Shown here: positions 29,501 through 39,700 of the stretch, in pieces
Numbering within the stretch: position 1 is the stretch's first letter
Layout: each line of letters opens with the position of its first letter
Source of the DNA: Pectinophora gossypiella
Lineage: Eukaryota; Arthropoda; Insecta; Lepidoptera; Gelechiidae
DNA length: 64,000 bases
Direction of reading: 5' to 3'
Assembly: GCF_024362695.1 (NCBI RefSeq)
Contig: NW_026063268.1
Coordinates: 62,001-126,000, forward strand
Notes under the pieces: model-generated
What the model was told of the DNA's origin: nothing
The model's database searches: none
The model's input: the letters and a program-made list of their open reading frames with translations, nothing else
Translations under genes and position numbers: made by a program

Positions 29501-32500
29501 GGACCCTGTGAGAGACGGGAAAATGCTATGGAGATGATGATGATGATGATGATGATGTACTGGATTCCGCACCGTTATCTATCCTAAATGAAATTAAAAT
29601 AATATATGTGAACAATTAACCTGTTCCATAGAAGCGGAGAGCTGGTGTATCAGTCGTCTCGCCAGCGCACGCGCATAGTACTTCTGGAACACATCCTTAT
29701 CGTCCACATACTGCAATAAACAGACAAATAAATTATTTTTGGTATATAGTTATGAGCTTATGTTATGTCGTTCGGTTAAAGTTGTATGATGGGGGCGTGA
29801 TGTCGAGGCGCGAGGGCCTTATTAGGACGCCGGCGTTATTAAGATAAGAGTGTTATTAAGACGATGGCCTTATTAGGATTAGGGACAAATTAGAACGGCG
29901 GGGTTTTAGGACGGCGGCCATATTAGAATTAGGCCTTATTAGGGCGGCGGCCATATTAGGATTAGGCTGGATAAGGTCTTATTAGGATTAGGCCAAACTA
30001 GGACGACGGCGTTATTACTACGGCGGCCTTATTAGGCTTAGGTCAAATTAGAACGTCGGGGTTATTATGACGGAGACCTCACTAGGGTTAGGCCAAATTA
30101 GGGCGAAGGGTATACAAGGAGAAGGACTTATCAGGATTAAGCTAAATTAGAATGGCGGCCTTATTAGGATTCGGCCATATTAGAATGGCGGCGTTATAAG
30201 ATTAGGCCAAATTAGGACGACGGTGATATCACGATGAGGGTATTATTAGGATTAGGCCAAATTAGCACGACGGGGATATCAGGATTAGGGTCTTATTAGG
30301 GTTAGGCTATTAGGACGACGCGGTCTCTGAATGAGGTCCTTATTAGAATTAGGTTCAAATCAGGACGAGGGCGCTATCTGTACAGAATGAGGGCGTCGGG
30401 CTGTAGGAGCCGCGGGCGTTACCTTGAAGACCACGATGGCGGCGGCCAGCTTGTCGTCGGTGTCGGCGTCGGCGGCGGCCCGCTTGCGCAGCAGGCAGTC
30501 GCAGTAGCGCGCCAGCAGCTCGGGGGCGCGCGCCGGCTGCTCGGCCGCAGGACGGGCGTTCACCACCAGGCTGCATGCCTGGCCAAGGGGTATACTGCAC
30601 TATGCGCTCACTACTGTGGCCCAATAGGTGGAATATAGCATCATCATCAGCCGTACGACGCCCACCGCCGGGCATAAGCCTCCCCCGAGGATCTCCACGA
30701 CGATCGGTCCCGCGCTGCCCGCATCCGACGGCTTCTCGCGACCTTCACCAGACCGTCGGTCCACCTTGTAGCGGGCCTACCCACTGAGCGTCGTCCGACA
30801 CGTGGTCGCCATTCGAGAACCTATCCGCCCCAGCGGCCATCGGTTCTGCTCGCTATGTGTCCTGCCTACTGCCTTTGCAATTCTCCGAGCTATGTCGGTG
30901 ATTTTAGTTCTCCAGCGGATCTCCTCATTTCTGATTCGATCGAGCAGGGAAATACCGAGCATAGCTCTTTCCATTGCCCGCTGAGCGACACCGAGCCTCC
31001 TCACGAGACCGTTCGTTGGAATATATGTTTAGATATATTTTGTAGAACCACAACCTCCGTGGTCTAGTGGTTAGAAAGTCAAATCAAATCTCGTTAATCT
31101 AACACTCTAGCCACTAGACCACGGAGGCTGTCCATCTTCTTCTATCGTGTGGGCTGTGCGGTGGATTACCAACCTCATCGACCCTGTGTCAAGGTTATTA
31201 TTGAGCCGCCAAAGGCCCCTGGCATGGCTCATGTCCTGACTACCACCGGCTACCGTCCATCTATCAACGAACATTGAAACATTTACCTTGTCTAAAGCAC
31301 CAATGAACGCCTGCGCCCCGCTGAACACCTCGTTGAACAGTTTGCTATACTTGCCATGCAGGGCGAGCATAGCGTTCACGAAGTGTATGTGGGCCTGTAA
31401 CATATTAGGCAGCCAAATTACTAAATAAAATAAATAAATAAAAAACCGTTTATTTCGGACAAAGTCCATAGGATGTTAGTATCATCAGCCCATTAATGTC
31501 CCCACTGCTGGGGCACGAGCCTTCCCTATGGATGGATAAGGAGATCGGGCCTTAAACCACCACGCGGGCCCAGTGCGGATTGGTGGTTATTAACGACTGC
31601 TAATGCAGCCGGGACCAACGGCTTAACGTGCCTACCGAAGCACGCAAGCAACGATGTTAGTATACAAACTGGGATGTTAAAATACAAAATACAAAGCTTA
31701 TAGTTTAAGCTTGACGAAGGGTAGCCGAGACAATGACGGATTTATTTGTTAATTTTTAAAACTTATATTCGTTCCTTAGATACAAGTGTTTGATTAAAAT
31801 AGGTATGTTATGTTAGTGGGCTCTGTTTTCCGCATTTAGACTCTAAGATGGCCCATTATGCGTGTAACCGTTGACTACGTAAGCCAACCTATCTCCTTCC
31901 AGAAGCTCGGAAGCCTCCTGGGGTTTTCACAGGCTTCGCGGAGCGACCCCATTCCTTTGAGGATTTTTACCCGTTGTGCTGACACTCCCGTGCATTCCAG
32001 GATTACATGGGGGGCAGTTTCAATAAGATAGGTATATTGATATTGTATTTATATATTGTATATTGACGAGACGCAGGGGTTGTTCGTTATATTGGATGGA
32101 ACAGCTGATTTGACACAAACGACTTATAAACTAGCGTTAGTAAGACATTTTTCGGGCGATCATAAATACAAGCTTATAAAGTGTGAAGCTCCATCCACCT
32201 TTTCAGAAGGGGGGAGTCCGACCTATCTCATAACGTCTTCAAGAAACTGGAAATTGTAAAACAGATTTTTTGTATTCTTTTTTTAAAAAGAACGTCTAGG
32301 CCCCTGTGCCGAGGTTTTCCTTGCAGCTTCTTTTCCCCGGCTATACAGGTTGTGAGAAGCTGCAGTAGTTTTAGGCGGATGAGACGTTCGTTATGTAAAA
32401 ATTGACGATTCAAAGTGTAACTATATTACCTACTGAATAAAGATATTTTTGAATTTGAATTCTCATTTAGTCTAACATCATCATTTTAGTCTTATTTGAG

Positions 32501-33756
32501 TTTCGAACCGTCTTTATTGAGACTTACAACGTCTTAAATTAGTTCTACACCGGAATTTAGTCCTACATCGCTTTTTTAGTATTACATTTTTTTTTTCTTT
32601 ATATCTGGTGGCGCCATCTATTGATTTAAGTAAATAAATTAGTATTGTCTCACGATTCCCGCTACCCCTTCCCTGTGCACGTCACAACAAGTGTGCTGAT
32701 TGGCCATTGCGTGTCATCAGCCCCGCTCCGCGACGCGAAGAATAACCGCTAACCGCACCAGTATGAAAATTTACTCCAACGCGCGCGTTAGTGTTACTGC
32801 AATACCTCGCGTCTAAGTCGCATATCGCTAAATTCGCTCCAGATGTAAACAGTTTTGTTAGATCTTCGCACCCCCATCGCTTCAAAGGGTTGCGTAGGCG
32901 ACTGAGCCACCGTTGTGAACTAGACTGTGCTGTGAAGTGCTGTGTCCTCTGAATCCCCGGGGATATCGTCGTTCGCTGGCGGTTTCATCGTAAGGTAAGG
33001 CGTGCACATCCTTTATTTCCTGTCCATTTTACAGCGTGAGACACTTATTTACAATAGAATCTTACAAATTCTTAACTATCGAAGGCAAACATAAAGTTCA
33101 GCCGACCAATATCCTTAATCTAAATACATGGTTTGAATGATGCCGTTAAACCACAGAGGTTTGTCTCGGCACCTATGAAATCGTTATTAAAGTCTCACAT
33201 CGTCCTTGTTGAGCGTCCCCCGCAGCGCCGCGTGTCCCTCGCGGGCGGCCTGCTCGTGCGCCGCGTCCACCAGAGGGCGGAGCGCCCCGCCGGGCAGCGG
33301 CCGCAGTAACGTGTACATGCGTTTTAGATCCTCGCGGCGCTGGAATAAGGTATATTTTAGTTGTTTGTTTGTACGGTCACGAGCATTAATATGTATACAC
33401 TTTGGTACCATGTCACATTAGCTTTTTTGACAAATTGAACTGTAAGTCTCACTAAATGTCAAATATGTTAGTGCGACAGAGTCCTATAGTGGGTACATTA
33501 TATTGCTCATGACTGTATATAAAGCGAAGGTTGGTAGAAGGACGTACATTAGCCAAATTGGAGATGTCCTTAGAAATTGTTCAGTACGATCTACTCTGAA
33601 CCGGCGTGCGTGTATGAAGCGACTGATGAATGTGGAGGAAACAAGAGAAGTGTGTCAGGATCGAAGCAAATGGAATTCCATAGTCTCTGCTTACTCCAGT
33701 GGGAAGTAGACGTAAGTTTATGTATGTATGTATGTGTATTTGTTGAGTGAGTGAGT

Positions 33757-33797
<41 letters not shown>

Positions 33798-36700
33798 AGT
33801 GAGTGAGTGTGTGTGTGGGAGGGGGGAGGAGTGTGTGTGCGTGTGTGTGTTTGTGTGGGGCGGGAGTGAGTGAGTGTGTGTGTGTGGGAGTGTGTGGGAG
33901 TGAGTGAGTGTGTGTGTATGAGTTTGTGTGTGTGGGACGGGGGAGGAGTGTGTGTGAGTGTGTGTGAGTGTGTGTATGAGAGTGTGTATGTGTGTGCTTG
34001 TGTGTGTGTGTGTGCTTGTGTGTGTGTGTGTGTGTGTGTGGGTGTATGCGTGCTTGCGTGTGAGTGTGTGTGTGGGTATATTAAGTGTGCGAGTGCTGTA
34101 TGCACAATAAAAAAATATTGATTATAGGAGTATGTCGACCCTGGCGCAGGGGGAGAATGAAGAATACTCTGGGCGAATGGGCCTCCCGGCTATTACCTGC
34201 TGGGCCTGTGGTCCCTCCTCGCAGGCCTCTCTCAGCAGCCGCTCAGTGTCGGCGTGGAGCGTAGGGAGGTGGGCAGCGACCGCGGCGCGCTCGTAGCAAC
34301 TACGGACCGCCTCAGTGGAAGACGAATGAAGGAATTTGTTGCCTAAAGCTATCTCGCGCTCAAGACCTGAAACAGATACTCATTGTTTTAAGTTTACGGG
34401 GTTAATGGTGCTAATTCCTGTAAACACCATCTAATTTTATTTTAGGTTATATCTGTCATTTTCTTATCCGCCGAAAAGGAAAGGGACGGGTAATCGACAG
34501 GTATAAAATTTATGGAACACATGTCAATTTTAATCAGAAATCTGTTTGAAAAAAAAATGTAATTTTTTTTTCATTGTCCCACCTTCGAGCACGTGCCGCA
34601 TGTAGTGGCTGACGTCTCCGCCGTGCAGCAGCGCCGCCGCGAAGGCTGCGTGGTGGGTGGCAGCCGCCTGCAGGTACGGCTCCAGCACCAGCTGGTGGTA
34701 CAGCACCAGCCCGCCGCGGACGAGGAACGATTGCACCTGGAAGATTAGCCTTGCATTATTCTTCTTCAATCGTGTGGGTTGCGAGGTGGTGCCAACCTCA
34801 TCAACCCTGGTCAGGGTTACTATTGAACCGTCCGCCACCGCCTTATGATCATTTCGACAATTTACATAATTGCCTACTTGACAGTTTTCGGATAAGTACG
34901 GTCACGAGCATTAATATGTATACACTTTGGTACCATGTCACATTAACTGTTTTGACAAATTGACCTGTAAGTCTCACTAAATGTCAAATATGTTAGTGCG
35001 ACAGAGTCCTAAAGTGGGTACATTATATTGCTCATGACTGTACCTACTTTAAAAAATACAAACACTTATTTTATACCTCGTGAAATATTTTTTATTTTCT
35101 CGAAAAAGCTTTATATAATTGAAAAAAAAACATACATTTTTCTTCATTAATTTCAAATTTCGCCCGTAAACAGTTGGTCACGTGACATTTCGCCCGGTGA
35201 CGTCACTTTTTTTTTTGTTTTGGTTTTCCCCGAAGGGTAAGGCAAAGGGAACTATGTCCATACAGCCATGTCTGACGTATTTTTTTTCTTGATGATTAAT
35301 GAAATGATGAAAGGTGATGATGATGAAACCTAAGCCCCCACCCTCGGAGTAGACTCCTATTCCGAACCCCAAACGAATTAACTCAAAAGTCCGCATAAAC
35401 TTTCGAGTTATGAAGCGGCTTCCCGGCACGAAGCGAAAATAGGCAGATACACTTTGTTTATTGAATACTCCAATATAATAACACTCGCGAATGTCTTCCG
35501 ACTAACTTAATGCGATCATTAACCACAAAACACCACTTCGTATTAATTATTTAGATTACTCAATGAAGAAAGCAACTGTCCCGTTCCCGTTTCCCGCCAA
35601 AAAGCCCCGGTGACGTCACATTTCAACTAACAAAGGAACTGTCAAACAGTATAACTTGAAACCTGACAGATAGCTATTGTTCATTTTGTGGAATGTGACG
35701 TCACACGAAGGTCAATCATGGCCGCCCGTGTTTCGGGTCATACACAGATAAAAAATAGCATTCTTATTTTGTAAAATTATCTTAATAAAAAAAAACTATT
35801 GGATAATTATCGTTAAATGATAAACTACCATATATGCGGGCTTAGCACCGTAAGCGCGCGACTCTTTTTCGCTTCGACATACGTCACCCGTCACTCTCTC
35901 ACAGTACTGCACAGAAAGAGACAGACGATCTCTGTCGCGGCGTGAAAGAGTCGCGTGCTTACGGTGCTAGGCCCGCTGATATACATAACCAGCCTATATA
36001 CATCCCACTGCTGGGCACAGGCCTCCCCTCAATCAACCGGAGGGGGTATGGAGCTGCTCCACTGCGGGTTAGTGAAGGTTTACGGCTAATAGCCGGGACC
36101 AACAGACTAACGTGCACAGCCTCCGAAGCACGGAATCATCTTACTTTTTCGGACAATCAGGTGATTCAAGTCTGAAAATTCCTACCAAACAAAGGACAGT
36201 CTCACAAAGTGATTTCGAACGTGTCCCCATCGGGAATTGAACCCGGACCTGATCGTGAGCCTGACGCTCTAACCACTAGACCATGGAGGCCATGGCCCGG
36301 TGGTATATTATATATTTTATTATTACTGTCAAGTAGCCGATTCTTTCCCCATTGGAGAGCAACCCTAGTCCCGTATGTTATGCTGGCCACTCACTTCCAC
36401 GGTGCTGTGGATGGCGGTGCGCAGGATGTCCGCGCTGGCGGGGTCGGGCGCCTGCAGCCGCGCGGCGGCCAGCGCCGACACCACGCGCCCCGACAGCGCC
36501 GACGACAGCGGCCGCACCAGCACGCGCTCCCAGATCACCAGCCCCAGCTCGCCCACCTGCGCCCACGCGCCCGCCACACTCATGACCATGGGCACTCATG
36601 TACCCACTTTAGAATCCTGTCGCACTCTCATATGTGACATGGTTTCAAAGTGTATACATATTAGTTACTCATGCGTGACCGTACACAAGCCCAATGGGGC

Positions 36701-39700
36701 AATCAGAGGTACATCCATCGCAAGATGAACTAAGCACCCACACCTCACCGAGCTTTGTTAGACCAACGTGATAAATGAAAATGAAAAATTCCAATATAAA
36801 TGTAAAAAGGGGGAGGCAGAAGTAAGTATACAGGGTGTTAGTGACATCGTAACGAAAACTTTGAGGGATGATTCAAACCATGATTCTGAGTTAATATTCA
36901 GTGGAATTTTCCGTCGCTAAAGAATGGAACTGAAATTTTTTTTTATTTTTTTTTAATTAATAAAAAAAAACATGAATTTTTCGACGGAAATTTTTCGAAG
37001 TCTGAATCATTCCCCTCAGTATTCGTTTGACCTGGGACTTTTTATTTTTTTTTTATTTCCAATTTTTTTATATTCTTTTTTAATTTCCAATTTTTTTAAT
37101 TTTTTTCCAATTTTTTAAAATATTTTTTTTTATTTTCATTCTCTAAGTGTACAGTGCTTACCTCCAACTGGCGTGAATCGTGTTCTGGACAACTGACTGT
37201 GGCCGCAGAGCCATATATTATCTCCGCATCCGACACCTGCAAGGTTAAGACGTAACGAAAGATATCAACAACATGATTTAATTTGAAAAAAAATAAAAAA
37301 AAAATAAAAAGTTTTTTTGAAGTTAAACTTGTAAAGGAACTTTCCAATCGGCGTTCCCCAAAAACAAGATAAATGACCTTTTTAATTATTTTTTCTTCGT
37401 TTAAACTTCTAATTTCATAGACAACAGACATAATATGCATCTTTATCTTTGTTTTTGAGTACAATTGATGACCTTTTTTATTACAGGCCTAAACCAATGA
37501 TTGTCGAATTTGTTTTAGAATTCATGTTTGGATCATAAATGATTATCACGTGCTCAGCGGTGAAAGAAAACATCGTGAGGAAACCCACATTCCCGAGAAA
37601 CGCAACTTTGGAGGTATGTGACCTAACCTGTATTGGGCTGGTCTTCGCGGGTTGGAAGGTCAGATAGTCGCTTCTGTAAAAAACCGAACCTGTCAAATCT
37701 TCAGGTTAGGTAAGCGGACCCTGTGAGAAACGGGATAATGCTAGGGAGTGGTTTTGACTGACCTTCTGTCGTTTGACGTGTTGTAGGTTGAGATATGAGT
37801 AGAGGCTGTTGAGATAAGCCACACCTTGGCTGTATTCTCGCCACGCCGACACGTATCTGAAAGGTGAAGAAAGGTTTACATATTGATGCCACACATATTG
37901 GTACCATGTCACATTAACTTTTTTGACAAATTGAACTGTAAGTCTCACTAAATGTCAAATATGTTGGTGCGACAGAGTCCTAAAGTGGATACATTATATT
38001 GCTCATGTACACACCATCTAATTTTAAGTTACACCTGTCATTTTCTTTTCTACTGAAAAGGAAAGAGTTTTAATTAGAGATGTACCGACTAGTCGCCGAC
38101 TAGTTGGGTAAGCCGACTATCCGGCCACATTTATAGTCGGCGACTAGTCGGCGGCCCAAATGCCGACTAGTCGGCCCATACTATTTTTATATTGTATCTG
38201 ATACACTTTTAACCACAGAACCTAATTGAGGTACCAGCTGTGGATGCTTGTACTTGATATGATTCGTCATACTTGTAGTGTTAGCCTTTTTTCCGGTCCC
38301 TCCACGAGAAATAACAGCTTGGCACTGATTACATTTCACTTTGCTGGAATCCAATGTCCAAACATGTGACTTTTTCTTCGACATATTTAACGTTTAACAG
38401 CTTCAAGTAGGTACTTTTTAAATAATAAAAAGTTAAAAACTTAGCCGAAAGCAATGATTGGCAAGGCCGACTAGTCGGCAATTTTACAACCGACTAATCG
38501 GCTAGTCGGCCAAAGTCATAGTCGGCCCGGCCCATCTCTAGTTTTAATTCCTTCTCTTAAACTTCCAGCGGATATTAAAGAATGTCCATCAGTTGCTTCT
38601 GTCTATGCTAAAATATATATGTATTATGTATATTATTATAGTATAGGATAGGATATATAAATATCATCATCATCACCAGCCCATTAACGTCCCCACTGCT
38701 GGGGCACGGGCCTTCCCTATGGATGGACAGGGAGATCGGGCCTTAAACCACCACGCGGGCCCAGTGCGGATTGGTGGTTATTAACGACTGCCAATCCAGC
38801 CGGGACCAACGGTTTAACGTGCCTTCCGAAGCACGGAGGAGCTCGAGATGAAAACTTTTTTTTGTGGTCACCCATCCTATGACCGGCCTTTGCGAAAGTT
38901 GCTCAACTTCAACAATCGCAGACCGAGCGAGTTTACCGCTGCGCCACCGAGCCCCTCACTAATAGCCTATTAGATTAAAATAATATTAGGTCCAATGATG
39001 ATGTTAGTGTGTGAGTAATGTATTTATGTATACCTACATCTTTGCGATAATATTTGTTTATGTACACTATTTCTATTAAAGTAATTTGGTATTATATTAT
39101 AATGTATGTACACCATTAACACATGTTTATGGAACACGATGTTCGTGCGTCACCCAACAGGGTCCACATAATACCAGCGTCGTGGTTCACGCCGCGACTT
39201 GTGCTGAGTGAGGCCCTTTTATCTCAGGACGTCCACCACCACCTTATGATCATTTCGACAAACATCTGTCTTGCTTTTTTGTAATTGTTTTAGTGGAAAT
39301 TTGATATGATATTGTTGTCTTTTTTTTGTGTGTGGCGTCCTTTTATAATAAACTATTTCTATTCTATTCTACAACAACAGCAACAGCCTCCGTGGTCTAG
39401 TGGTTAGAGCGTTAGGCTCACGATCTGGAGGTCCGGGTTCGATTCCCTATGGGGACATTGTCGAAATCACTTTGTGAGACTGTCCTTTGTTTGGTAAGGA
39501 CTTTTCAGGCTTGAATCACCTGATTGTCCGAAAAAGTAAGATGATTCCGTGCTTCGGAGGGCACGTTAAGCCGTTGGTCCCGGCTATTAGCCGTAAAAAA
39601 CACCTCCACCAACCCGCATTGGAGCAGCGTGGTGGAGTATGCTCCATACCCCCTCCGGTTGATTGAGGGGAGGCCTGTGCCCAGCAGTGGGACGTATATA

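Noticed and set aside
33581..34105. 174-codon Thr/His ORF
   Set aside because: Translation of a (GT)n microsatellite.
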